Shown here: positions 23,701 through 35,685 of the stretch, one piece after another | Numbering within the stretch: position 1 is the first letter of the stretch | How the letters are laid out: each line of letters starts with the position of its first letter | Source: Chloromonas sp. AAM2 | Lineage: Eukaryota; Chlorophyta; Chlorophyceae; Chlamydomonadales; Chlamydomonadaceae | DNA: 64,000 nt | Assembly (NCBI GenBank): GCA_004335635.1 | Contig: QAXH01005824.1 | Span: 1-64,000 of the forward strand | Reading direction: 5' to 3' | Notes under the pieces: generated by a model | The model's database searches: none | What the model saw: the letters and a program-made list of their open reading frames with translations, nothing else | Told to the model about the DNA's origin: nothing | Translations under genes and position numbers: made by a program

Positions 23701-26700
23701 ATGAGGAGAGATGAAATTTGAATCTGGTGTTAGTACTGGATTCTGCCAGAGGATATCGTTACGTGTTTATACCAACGCCGACATCGCCTGTTCAGCGCCG
23801 TTGGCAATGAAGCATGCCTGGTCTTGCCGTTGCTGCTGTGTAGAACCGTGTGAACACTCTGGCGTTGAACCAGCTTGGCTTCCAGGACACGGACTTCGAT
23901 GGCGATGAGATCACCCTGTCTGACTACTGGCAGGAGACCTTCCAGGTGAGCGAATACCAGGACAGGAATCATGGAAAAGAGTTTGCTTCAGGCAAGGCAG
24001 GCCCACCTTTGACTGTTTTGGTTTCACAACGAGTTATGGCAAACCCACAAGCTTCTTGTGGTAGTGGTGATGATGATGATGATGATGATGATTGTACTGA
24101 CAAACGCTTCTCAGGTGCCAAAGCACGCGCTCAAGCGCCTGGGCCTCAGGATTCGCATCAACGAGAACGGCGAGCCCGATGTAGTGGAGAAGGAAGGCGC
24201 CACCGCCGGCAACTTCGACCCCAGGTGCGGCAAGAGTGATGGTGACAAGTGGCATACCCATGTGTAGCCAATGGCTGGCCGACACCATGTGCCCCACCGG
24301 CAGTACACAAGCCTTGGTCGGCTCAATCACCCCAAGCGTACCAACTGAGTGCAACAATCTGATTAGCCTGTGTGTGTGTTGTGTGTGTGTGTGTGTGGCA
24401 TCGTTCCTTTGCAGGCTTGCGTTTGACATCGGGAGCGCTTTTTTACTCACTAGAGCAATTTTACTCACTGGAGCATTCAAGGCTCAAAACCGCATATGGT
24501 GTATCCCAATGCATGCTGGTGTGCTGCAATGTCTTGCACAGGCAAGCTCTCCACGCCAGCCACAACGCGCGTGTGGCCGCCTTTGTCAAGGACCTCATGG
24601 CCGATGATGAAGACGAGGCCGAGGTGCCTGCGCGCGCCATGCGCCGGCCCGTGGTCATGATGACAACTGTTGTGCAGAGTGAGTGGATGTGAGAGTGGTT
24701 AGTAAACGATTCAATTGACAAAGCAGCCAAGAAAAAAGCGGGGGCATGCCCAATGCCTATGGCGCAATCACTGTGCATCAGCGTGCACCAGGGTCACAGC
24801 CAAGGTACAGGTAACAAGTTATTGGGGCGGTTGCGATCAGAGGTTCAAGGTAAACGTGGCAAAACGGAAAGCAGAGGCTGGATTGCAAAGACGAGAATGA
24901 ACTAACGCATGGCATGCGGCGCGTAACTTCTCTTGCCCCTGCTGACCCTGCCTGTGCAGGCCGGGCAGCAGGTTGTGCATCCAACGCCTGAAATCATGGG
25001 GGCCACAAGCTGGCGTGACAACCCCGATCTGACTTACTAACCACGCTCATATACATGCAACGTGCATGACCTTCATCAAACGATACATGACCATGGCTGG
25101 TGCAACTGAGGCAAGATGGCCAGCAGAGCCATGTGCCCACGAGCACATTTGCATCATGCTCGGCGTGTTCTTTTATCCCTGCAACAACGTTAAAACAACT
25201 TGATGGCGGTGTGACCAGCAGTGGGCCCATTTGGGGTTTGTGCACACATTTAGCATATCTCTCAGAGTTGCTCTGAGGACAAGATTGTATGCACATGCCA
25301 AGTCATTTTTATGAATTCTTGGTTCATGCCATTTGAATGCTTGCCCGGGCGTTCTTGAATGCAAGGATGGCTTTTTCATGTTCTTTTGGCTGCTCTAGCG
25401 CTTCCTGCGAGCTCAGTTGAGACTCAAGAAAGTGTAACAAACCGTCAATACAAGGCTGACCGTCATCAGGCCATGTGCACAGTTGAACAGATTGACTTGA
25501 GAATCATGCACAGGGGTAGATGAACGGGTAGGTGAAAGAGTAGAAGAAAAGCATGCTTTTGTGCACATGGCTGACTGTCAGCTCAGCTTTGCACTGTTCA
25601 TGCTAAATCACTAGCTCTTGCGCCAGCTGTAGTGTGATCCTTAAGTATGGAATTGAAGTTTGATGACGATGTGTTCATGCCTGCTTCTTAAACCAGCGCC
25701 AGGGCTAAGAGCACTGTCTACCAAAACACCACCTGACGCAGAGGGTGGGTTTAAGAAGTTCGTGACCCTCTCACAAACAATATCACAACATATGGCCTCA
25801 GCCTTTTGACAATAAGACTACCTGAATTCTTTGAAGTGTTGTGGTTGAGCCATAAAACAGGGGACTCTCTAAACATCTCAGAGTGTCGCAAAACCTTGGA
25901 TTTGAGCTCCTTACACCGTTGGCATGTGTACCAGTGGGTCACAGATACCCTGTCCTTGACATGGCCTTTCTCTGCCAGAACCCCCCCTCCGTGCCCTGCC
26001 TGGTGTCTTGCTGTGCAGACATCTCAGCCACCGCTGTCAAGGACCTGCGCAACAAGACAGGCGCAGGCATGATGGACTGCAAGAAGGCACTGGCTGAGAA
26101 CGAGGGCGACGTCGACAAGGCCATTGAGGTGAGGCTCAGGATGATGTCACAATATTAAGAAGGCTCTCGTCAGCTTGCGTGGAATGGGCGCTGTTGCCAT
26201 TGGGCTGAGCCAAGAAACAAACAAGTCCTTGGCACTGAAAAGCTGCACAGAAGAGGCTGTTTGGTAATGAACAGCTTCAGCACAGGAGCAGGTGAACAGA
26301 CACCACTCAGAATGGGCAAAGCATGCGCTTGAAGGCATCGGAGAAGGTGCTGCCAGGCTTAGGAGACAGCTGACACTGCAGAGCTCAGCAGAGAAAACAG
26401 AAGGCCTTTCTTATGGAATTTCTTGCAAGGGAACGGGCCAGTTGCATGGCAGCTGAGCAGAGGGCCAGCAACCGATTCCGCATGACACACATGGAACACA
26501 TGAGGGGGCCAAACCGGGCCAATGAGCACAACGTTCGGATCAGACAGTGGAAATTACTGGCAGCAGATTCAATGGATCAATCTAATCCAAATGCACTGAC
26601 GCAATACTTTAAGTCACAATCTGGTACAACTCGTTCTCGTTAACTCCTTCTCGTCTGCAGTGGCTGCGCAAGAAGGGTCTGGCTGGTGCTGACAAGAAGG

Positions 26701-29700
26701 CTGGGCGCGTGGCCGCCGAGGGCGTGATCGCCCAGTACATTCACCCGGGGTCGCGCCTGGGTGTGCTGCTGGAGGTCAACTGCGAGACGGACTTCGTGGC
26801 AGCGTCAGACAAGTTCCAGAGCCTGGTGCGTTGCTTGTGTGTGCATGTCGGGGTACGTGTGTGGGTACATTCTTGTGGTTGGGTAGGTGCGTGCGTTTGT
26901 GCGCGCATGTGTGCGTGCGCGTGTGTGTCTGTGTGTGTGTCTGTGTGAGTGTGAGTGTGTGAGTCATTTCACATTGGGAGCGCTTCTTCACGCTATTGGC
27001 TGTATAGGCTGTAGGATGTGTGGTGTGAGGAATTTCATAGTATTTGTACTCTAGTCTAATCACGGCAGGAGTGTGCGATGCGTGTGTGTGCAGGTTGGCG
27101 AGTTGGGTATGATCATCGCCAGCTGCCCTGACGTGATTGTGGTCAGCCCAGAGGACGTGCCTGCCGAGTTGCTTGCCAAGGAGAGGGAAGTGGAGATGGG
27201 CAAGGAGGACATCAAGTCAAAGCCAGAGGCAGTCAGGTATGGTTATGAACAGTAACAATCACAAGTTTGGTGAGGACGAAACTGCTGAAACCACACACGT
27301 GGTGATGATGATAATACCGAAAACCAACATATGCAGGTGATGATTTGACTGAAAACAAACACGAAGCACAAACAACGCGAGTCTGACAGGGGCAAGACGA
27401 GGCAGGACAGGCGTGAGCCAGCCGGATGACAGACCAGTTGTCAATGTCTGGAGGGTTGAGGGAGTGAGGTTGGCACCAGTTGAATCTCTGGTCTGTAAAT
27501 TGCAATGTGAAGAGGGGTGGTTGGCAGCACGTCTAGACCGTGAATTCTGCTGACCCAGCCACATCAAATCGTCAGGGCTAAAAACCTCAACCTCTTGCAT
27601 TTGTTCAGGCTCTAGCTGCAGTTGTTTAGCTTCGTTGCCGAAAAAATCGGCGAACCAAATCTTATCCAAAGGTGCCTGGAGAGTTGGCAGTGTCCATCTC
27701 CAGAACAACAGTCAAGGCCTGGCGCTGTCGCCAAACCCTTGTAGCAGATGAGCACCTCTTCCGTTGTTGCATGAGCAGGACCAAGATTGTCGAGGGTCGC
27801 ATCCAGAAGATTCGCGACAACATGGCGCTGCTCAACCAGTCCTCCCTGCGTGACCCTAACAAGAACGTGACGGAAATCATCAAGGAGAGCATCGCCGCCA
27901 TCGGGGAGAACATCCAGGTCAGTCAGGAGGGGACTGAGGTTCTGTCATCATGTCATTTTGATACACCCGCAATTCGCATACCTCTGCCAGGCATGAACGG
28001 GTAGGGAGTATAAGCCGGTGGTGTCAAGCCTGTGCCAAGGTCTGAACACGCATGCCAAGGCTGGGGGTCAATGTGGCTTGGCGCCTGTACTCATACTTGT
28101 GGGCCTCATGTGGCACTAAGCTTGAGCAAGTGTACACTGTGCATGTCCGGCCATTGGGCCGTCAACTGCAGGGATTTGGCTGATCAGGCTATGGTTGTAC
28201 CGCCTGACGTCTCAGCCCTGTGAGGTTTGGTTGGCAACGGCCTTGGTGCTGATTGTGGTTGTCGTGCATGTTGCCTTGCACTCAGGTTCGCCGCTTTGTG
28301 CGTTACAAGCTGGGCGAGGGACTGGAGAAGCGCTCTAACGACTTTGCTGCCGAGGTCGCCCAGCAGACCCAGGCCATGGCTGCGGCGCCCGCAGCACCCA
28401 AGAAGGAAGAGCCAAAGAAGGAAGAGCCGAAGGCAGAGGCAGCCAAGCCTGCTGTGCAGGTGGGGCCGTGCATCAGGGTGTTGCTTAAGCAGGTCCGCGC
28501 CCGGAAGCTGCTTTCAAGCGGTTTGGGGGTTGTTCTTAGGTGTCGTCTGGCGTAAGAATTAAGATTCCGATGAAGTCATAGCTGATTGGACATCATTAAG
28601 AGTCGCGCAAAAACAATCACATAATCACCTTTAACTTGCGTATAAGACAATTGTACAGAAGCTGCCACAAACCGTTGATTCATCACTCAGGCGGCGGGGC
28701 AAACCAGCAGTTTTCCTGTTTGCCTTCCTGGCTATGTGTAATGTCTGGCAAGTGATGACATGGCAGCTCTGACTTTGTGGCTATGTATGAATTGTTGCTC
28801 AGACATGCCTTGTGCTACAAATTGTTTGCTGCAGATTTCCGCGTCGGTTGTGAAGGAGCTGCGTGACAAGACCGGCGCAGGTATGATGGACTGCAAGAAG
28901 GCGCTGGCTGAGAACGGCGGCAACATGGATGCCAGCGTGGAGTGGCTGCGCAAGAAGGGGCTGGCCTCGGCAGACAAGAAGGCGGGCAGGTGAACTCGAG
29001 CATATGGGGTCGTTTCTTGATCTTCTGCGTCTTGCAGTTTTATCAAGACGGTCAGAAGCAGCAGTGCAAGCAACCTGGCAGACAACCGGTGATGAGGAAC
29101 TGAACTAGCAACAGTTTGAGAATGACTTAGTTGTCAATTCCCAAGGTATTGGAGTTGTGTCTGATGCGCATCTGTCTGTTGCACATCACGGCCAGGACAC
29201 AAGCTGCGTCAATCAGCAGAAGCAGCATATAAGCCACGCGCATAAACTCATGCAGTTGGGCGTGAGCCCTATGAGCCAGTCAGTGGTTGCACCCATGTGG
29301 TGCGCTTTGGACAGCACGTATGTGTTCTGGATGTGTGACCCAGGAACGCATGACCCTCAACCAGAGCGCCTGCATTGTGTGATGTGCTGCACAGGCTGGC
29401 TGCCGAGGGCGTGATCGCCCAGTACATTCACCCGGGGTCGCGTTTGGGTGTGCTGCTGGAGGTCAACTGCGAGACGGACTTCGTGGCAGCGTCAGAAAAG
29501 TTCAATGCACTGGTGCAGTCCATTGCCATGCAGATTGCTGCATCACCCACAGTGAGTTTGTGGCAGGCGGTCGGCGGTTGGACATGCAACAATGCATAGT
29601 AGCAGCCATGTAGCTGTGATTCATGCGCAAAGAGACCCTGCGCGAACTTGTGCTACTGAATCACTGCACCGCTGCACAATCAGACGGGATCAAGGAAGAG

Positions 29701-30757
29701 CAGGGCAGTAGTCCAGGGCTAGATGCATCAAGTAACTAGCACCTGTAGAGGAGTGCAGACGTGTGTGTGGGGCAAGAATCCTGCACGGTCATTGACTGAA
29801 TGTAGTACACGTATGGTCTGCAGTGTGAGCATTGTTGTGCCCTGCATGTGCACATTGCACGTACTGCCCAGTCCATGTGCTGCGGGTCCTGTGGGTAGCT
29901 GAAGCGTTGGTGAATCTGACATTGCAACACGTTCAGCTCATGGGAAGCTGAAGAATTGGTTAATGCCCCGGTCAGCGCACGCGTTGCTTGGCCGGCCGAA
30001 TGTCGGTGGCCCAGAAACTCGGCGACACTACTCACTAATAAGACATCCGGCCACACGTTGAAGTCGCTCGTGGCGTCGTCCGATCGCATGCGTTGCCGCA
30101 GGTGTTGTATGTGACTGCTGAGGACATCCCACCCGAGGTGTATGCACGCGAGAAGGAAATTGAGATGGGCCGAGAGGATCTCAAGAACAAGCCTGATGCC
30201 ATCCGTGCTAAGATCGCTGAGGGGCGAGTGGCCAAGCTTGCACAGGAGATGGCGCTGCTGCCCCAACCCTACCTGATGGACCCTAGCAAGACAGTCGAAC
30301 AGGTGAAGACACTTGACGATGATTGAGTTGTGACGGTGGTTGTATCTAGTCATTTGCTGATGCACTGAATTGAACCGTGCTGCACAAGACCAGTGGTCTC
30401 ACCGCTAGCCAGGTTCAAGGGCATGTGCAGCATTTCAGCTGGAGTTCAGCTGGAATCTCAGCTGCAGCACTCACCCACCCTGCCACCATTGTTCTATGCA
30501 AAACGAACGTATGAGCCACGACATGATGATGACGTGCAGTGCTGTTGTGATCCTCCACTGTTTCCCACTGCCTTACTTGTAATGATCTGGACTATGCGTT
30601 GATTGCATGTTTGTAGGCCGTCAAGGAGGCCGTGGCGGCTATTGGCGAAAAGATCAGCGTGCGTCGCTTTGCCAAGTACCAGCTTGGCGAGGGCATTGAG
30701 AAGAAGGTCAGCAACCTGGCTGACGAAGTGGCAGCCGCCACTGGGGCCAAGGCATGA
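20776..30757 (+). CDS. PETs polyprotein: plastid S1-domain protein PSRP-7 fused to two EF-Ts domains
   Basis: Encodes in one frame the S1-domain protein of the plastid 30S subunit and the guanine-exchange factor that recycles plastid EF-Tu. The 21 exons are 20776-20820, 20914-20966, 21048-21213, 21298-21375, 21461-21581, 21775-22061, 22267-22474, 22794-22927, 23380-23577, 23844-23945, 24115-24224, 24542-24678, 26019-26128, 26661-26825, 27094-27236, 27779-27917, 28286-28459, 28835-28989, 29395-29551, 30102-30302 and 30617-30757. They sum to 3024 nt (1007 residues), all in phase. Order: transit peptide about 1-60; S1 domain about 82-153 ([18 protein letters not shown]); acidic linker; second S1-like domain about 243-345 ([13 protein letters not shown]); uncharacterised stretch to about 545; EF-Ts 1 about 547-760; Pro/Lys/Glu/Ala linker to 790; EF-Ts 2 791-1007. 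Both EF-Ts copies keep [20 protein letters not shown] and [10 protein letters not shown] motifs. The 20776 Met is the first after an upstream in-frame stop. From memory, Chlamydomonas PETs has the same order, about a 3-kb ORF, and alternative splicing. Confidence 0.95.
24679..26018 (+). other. 1340-nt PETs intron that may terminate a PSRP-7-only isoform
   Basis: The S1 half ends at 24678 in phase 1 and joins in frame to the first EF-Ts exon at 26019 (Q-N-I-S-A). If the intron is retained, the frame meets TGA at 24690-24692 after four codons (an ORF of 1653 nt). Alternatively, a 23-nt exon at 24782-24804 plus an exon from 24960 leads to TAA at 25038-25040 ([17 protein letters not shown]). Direct use of the 24960 acceptor gives a short tail ending at 24990. 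Any of these would yield the S1 protein without EF-Ts. Splice use is inferred. Confidence 0.5.
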
Positions 30758-33700
30758 GATTGAGGGCGTCCCAGCGTGGGAAGCAGGGCAGAGCAGGAAT
30801 TAGTATGTTGTGCTCGCTAAGCAGGTAGCAGGGTTTGGTTTGGGGACAACATCCTGTACTGCCTGGACTCAAGTTGGATGCAAGCAGCGCAGGCCAGTTG
30901 AAGTATAGGCATGATGCGTTGCATGATAAGGTTCAATCCGACCACACAACTGTGCTGCAACCTCCCGTGTGCATCTTGCTGGGTTGTGCACCATCGCACA
31001 CTTTGACGGTTTCCTGTGGTTCTCTTGCAATCATGATGGCGCAACTCGACCATCCAATCATGATGGCAACGTCATAGTCAGTGTCGGTACCGCTCAAGCC
31101 CAACTCTCTGATTGAACACTGTAAACACTGGTAGTCCAAGAATTAGGGCCTGATGATCTGTTCTTCTATCACCTGAGCGGCTGAGACTTTGACAGGCAGG
31201 GTGACCGATCAAAATTACGCATTTCCTTGCGTAGTACCATCCAATGCAGTATGTGTAGTGCACCAGCGACAGCCACACCGTCCTGCTGAAGGCCGGCCAG
31301 ATGTGCGTGCGTCAGTGGGTACGGACAAGTTCCACTGATGGAGAACCACTTCCTACTATCATGGCCTCGCCCAACGCGCTGTTCACAAATGCCCCTTCCT
31401 TGCCTACACCATCATGCACAACGCAGCGACCGCACAATCCCTCATGTCATGCGTTGTATCTGAGAGCAGCTTGCGGCTGTGCAGTGCTTAGTCTCGTAAA
31501 TCAAAAGCTATGGGCTCAGACTGGACTCATGGTTTGAGATGCTCAGCAAACCACTCCTGCGAAGGCAATACAGCAGGCAGGCACGATCAGGAAAACAACG
31601 CTTCAGTACAACATGTGCTGCTACAACTCTAGACTGTGGACAAAACGAAACTGCCCATGAATTAAGTTCTTTGTGTACAAGGTGTGTGAACAGCATTCGT
31701 GGGCGTGACCACCATAATCCGCCTTCACATGGTTCGTACGACAATGTGAGTCCTCTGACCTCAGCCAGTCTGTGCCACTCGTGTCCTGTCCTCAATTGTA
31801 AGGGGTTGGCCGGGCTTGGACTTAAAAATATTTACATTAAATATGTATTAAGTTTTTGAACTTAAAAAAACTTGGACTTGCTCTTGCTCACTTGGCTCCC
31901 CCACGTGGACGACCAAGGAGCGCCTGACTGGGTCATGCAATTGAAATCCTTGCATGCGTTTCGGATGTGGCAGATGTCCGTGAAGCACTGATTTCATTGC
32001 TTTGGGCATTGTGAGCCCGTGTGCACCCGTGGATTAGGTGGGATGCTAGGCATGTTGCAGTGCATGATTAGTTGCTGTCCAAGGTCAGGAAAAGCTGACG
32101 CGAAGTCCGACTGGCATTCCAAATGCATGGGGACTCTGTTGACTCTACACTGAAACGGGGATTTGTTGACTATGGCAGTAAGTGTGGAGCAATTAAGCTT
32201 ATGCTTCCCACCAGCCTCCTGGCTTAGTCAGGGCCCCTGCTTACCCGGTGAATGGTTTCAACCCGCAGCACTGGGCTCATCCCAACCAATTGGCGAGGCA
32301 GGCGACAAGGGGGCCCGCTGCCGTCTATGCTCAGGGTCAGCTGGTTCGCCGTCCAGCGTTCGAAGTGTACCCAGGGCTTGGTCAAGGCCGTTTCCAGCTG
32401 CAGTGCACGATGTGCAGTGCATTGCTTTATCAGGAGGGGATTGCAAGGCTGCCTGCGTGTTGTGGCTCTTCCATGCTCTGCTTGAGACCTGACAGGGCCG
32501 TAACCCTCACGAATGTGCCCATTTAAACTTTTGAGATGGTAAGCAGGAGATATGATATCCGGGCACTTTGCGGATGATTGATTCTCTCTCTCTCTCTCTC
32601 TCACACACTCTGCGTCACCAGGACATTTGAAACTCTTGATTCTGCTGCAACAGTTGAAAACTCTGAAGCCACTGCAGCCCCACCTGCTTGGCAACAATTT
32701 CATCTTCCAAAAGTGCAGCCATTGGCCAGTTTTGTAAAATTAACGTAGACAAGCCAATGTCCAGCCATTGGTGTGTCAAGGCAAGTATACTCGCACTGGC
32801 TCGCTTGTTGAGGAAGTGAAACATCAGGAACGACGGTTTCTCAACTGTTGCGTTCGACTTGAAGCAGTAGTACGGCGCAGTGGCCTGCAGCAGCACAGGA
32901 TGGCCCGCTCAGGTGCATGTCTGCACCCCTAGCTGCAGTACTGTGGGTTAAACCATGAAAAGCCATGGGTTGTGGGTTGAACCAAAAGCCAGTGATGGAA
33001 ACACACCGCCACTCCCACCTCCTCAATTGACTCCCACCCGTTCACTGAGCTGTGGTTTAGGAGTTTGCATGGCGGGAACTGGGACGGTTGGGGCCTGAGC
33101 TGGCTATCCACAAGCGTTCGCTCATCTGAATACCACTTCAAGTCGGTGCTTCAAGTACATACAAACTTTACATCGGCCGACAGAAAACGACACAATGTTC
33201 AAGAGGTGCAGCAGGCCAAATCTTTGCAAGGCAGAGAAAGGGAGTCAGTTCGATCCTGCCTTCTTCAGGTGTACAGGTGTAAAGGTTGCGAGTGCTTGTC
33301 CCTGCCACACAAATGCACATGACGCAAAACCGTTTTCAAGGCCAAACGGCAAACGCAAAGAGAGATACGCACAACCAGCCACAACGCAAACTAGTTCAAA
33401 AGGCAGAAGTTCCAACTAACACGGTAGAGCCGATGATGCAAACAAGTCAAGCACGCAAACTAATTCAATTCAATTTCAAACTACAGTAGTGGTATGCGGT
33501 TCCATTGCAGGCGGGTAGAACTTGGCCTGTCGAGCACCTTCACTGTCTCTCGACAACCTGCCTGGGCGCCAGCCAGTGTAGTAGTTAGCAATGATTGCCA
33601 AAGAGAGCGAGCCAATGCGAGGTTTTGCTGAAAATGTGTTGAAGCTGCACCGTGTGCTAGTGTCAAAGCCTGGCCTGTATACTTGCAGAAACACTCGAGG

Positions 33701-33978
33701 ACTAGCAGGGGTCTGTAAAAGCAAATGGTCTTTAACGCTGTCTTGGCTACCTAACGCATGGGCTTGCTGCAACATAATTCATGTGATTCATCAACCAAAC
33801 CAGTCTGTGAAGTTTCGAAAAGTCAGACATCATCATCAAGAGAAGAGAAAAGTCTGTGAAGTTTCGGAAAGTAGGAAATCATCATAACCACAGAGCAATT
33901 TGTTGAACAACAGTGTGCCGTACTTTGGTGGCTCTGCCTCATGAGCAGAAGTCTGTGGCTGGTGCGATCTTAGTTTAA
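30758..33978. other. Intergenic region between convergent PETs and FAX genes
   Basis: No gene I can support. It contains a CT tract (32582-32601), a fragment of repeat F1 at 32930-32967 (-), and a tandem duplication at about 33808-33890. A minus-strand frame at 32615-32896 reads like protein (HQWLDIGLSTLILQNWP) but has no family match or splice support. Confidence 0.5.
33808..33890. repeat. Imperfect tandem duplication, about 46-bp unit
   Basis: Two units each carry GTCTGTGAAGTTTCG followed by AAAGT and ATCATCATNA, separated by AGAGAAGAGAAAA. It lies 90 bp downstream of the FAX stop codon, possibly in its 3' UTR. Confidence 0.7.
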
Positions 33979-34761
33979 TCAGTGGCTGCCTTTGCGTGGT
34001 GGGTTTCCGCCTGCCAGCACGTTGTACAAGCAGAACAGGGCCGCTGCAGCGCTGAGCCCCGCAAGAATGCCGGCAACCCAACCAACCAGACCTCCTTGCA
34101 CAGAAGGCACACAAAGGTAGGCCATGCCGCTGGCAACACCTGTGTGCACAGCAAGCAACCACGACCTCTGGCAAGATTCTGATCAGACCGCGCAGCTTGA
34201 GGCGGAAGGCAGGACGTAATACTGAGGCAAGCTGTTGCTAGCAGCTGCTTTTGTCACCTGCCTGCTGACATGAGCGTAACGGGCGTGCTGCTCTTTCCCT
34301 GCTTCCAAACTTTCAGGCTTGCCACAGCTAGCACCAACGTGGCAGCACCCAAGCCCGTCAACGGCATCGCCAAGAGTTTGAGAGGCGGCGCGAGGAAAAA
34401 GCAGACAATGCCAGCCAGCAGGGAGATTGTGCCGTAAGGTAACGTCATGCAGAAGTCATGCAGGATGGCATAACCTGCATGGCTGTCCTGATTCGGACTG
34501 CCACTGCTGTTGCTGACACTGCCGGCAGAGGCGGAACAAGAGACCTGCAGAGAAAGAGCACAGTCACAGTGAGCTGAGTCGCCACACTGACGCATGGTGG
34601 TTTGATCACTATGGAAAGCGCACCTGCGCACCCGCCGGTTCCGCCACCTTGCCATGACAAAGCCCGGGTCTTGCTGTCACTCTTGGGCAACGAGCTGTGT
34701 GGAGAGGCGTCTGCCGGGCAGCGTAACGTGAGCTGATGGATTGGTGGGCGCAGATCATCAT
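33979..34761 (-). CDS. FAX1-like plastid fatty-acid export protein (Tmemb_14 / TMEM14 family)
   Basis: FAX proteins sit in the plastid inner envelope and mediate export of free fatty acids for lipid synthesis outside the plastid. Three exons, 34761-34624, 34544-34258 and 34129-33979, sum to 576 nt (191 residues) in phase. Residues 1 to about 55 (begins MMICAHQSISSRYAAR) are Ser/Arg/Ala-rich and resemble a transit peptide. The family core follows: HDFCMTLPYGTISLLAGIVC (first hydrophobic helix), VASLKVWKQGKSS, then MAYLCVPSV and GLVGWVAGILAGLSAAAAL, ending YNVLAGGNPPRK. The KVW-QGKSS and GGNPP-K signatures are those of Arabidopsis FAX1, as I recall them. An in-frame stop lies just upstream of the two adjacent start Mets. 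The exon 3 acceptor was chosen because only it keeps phase. Paralogue number (FAX1 versus others) is unsure. Confidence 0.88.
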
Positions 34762-35413
34762 CTTCTTTTTCCAAGCGCGATCGCACAGCCGTCAGCTACT
34801 GCGTGCTCAAGGAGTTTGGGATGAACCTGTTGCAAGTTGAGGTCACGCAATGCTGCGTGTACACGTGTCCTCTTTGTCACTCATGTACGAACAATCAATT
34901 CTGATGGCGCCTCTCATCCATGAGCGCATAGTCAGATGCCATAGTCAGATGCACGACTCTTACGACGGCCGTTGTTTGTGACTTTTCTGTTCAGTTTCTG
35001 ATCTGAGTTGGTGGCCCCATCTGCAGACATCTTCCACAAGCCCGTTCGCAAATCAATCATTACATCGTTTGGTTTATGAGGCACGTGAATGATATCAGGC
35101 CTGCAACAGGACCCAAGGTCTCAAGCATACGCCACTGGCCTGAGTCAAGGTTGTCCCATGGGAGCCCACGCGTTATACCAAAGCGCTCCTCTTCTTGAAG
35201 TCTGACTGAAATATCTGACACCTTAAATACACGGGCTCGACTCAACCACTCGAAACAATACCTCTGGCAGGGACATGCAGATGGACGTGAAGGCATGGAG
35301 AGGGATGGGGCATGGAGGTGCACGCTGACGTAGTTGCACACAGCCAGGTCCCCCAACGGGGGCTATTGAGATGCCCCAGACACACCTGCGCAGCTGGAGC
35401 CCCTCCCTCCGCC

Positions 35414-35414
35414 G

Positions 35415-35472
<58 letters not shown>

Positions 35473-35685
35473 TACACATTACAAAAAAAATCATCTCAGT
35501 TTCTTACAAGGAGGGAGTGCACACCCATGTAGCACACCATGTATGACTATTCTGCCATTTGCCAACGATACCATCATCATCATCATTACATGGCTTTTCA
35601 TGGTTCAACCCACGGTACTGCAGCTAGGCACAATATCTCTCCAAGAATTACGCGCCTGACAATCGGTAAGCCAAGAAAGGTCACA
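35414..35685 (+). repeat. ATC microsatellite plus F1 dispersed repeat copy
   Basis: Pure (ATC)n occupies about 35414-35471. After a 100-bp spacer a second (ATC)n tract leads into the F1 core at 35571-35685, which matches 2126-2241 closely, including GGCTTTTCATGGTTCAACC and CCAAGAATTACGCGCCTGAC. Confidence 0.85.

Noticed and set aside
26019..30757. Two separate tandem EF-Ts genes
   Set aside because: There is no stop, promoter-sized gap or start Met between the copies; PAVQ joins ISASVVKEL in phase across the intron at 28460-28834.
34445..34786. Minus-strand open frame starting at 34786 as the FAX N terminus
   Set aside because: Its frame ends in phase 1 at the exon 1 donor and cannot join exon 2; the frame starting at 34761 joins in phase and gives a transit-like peptide.
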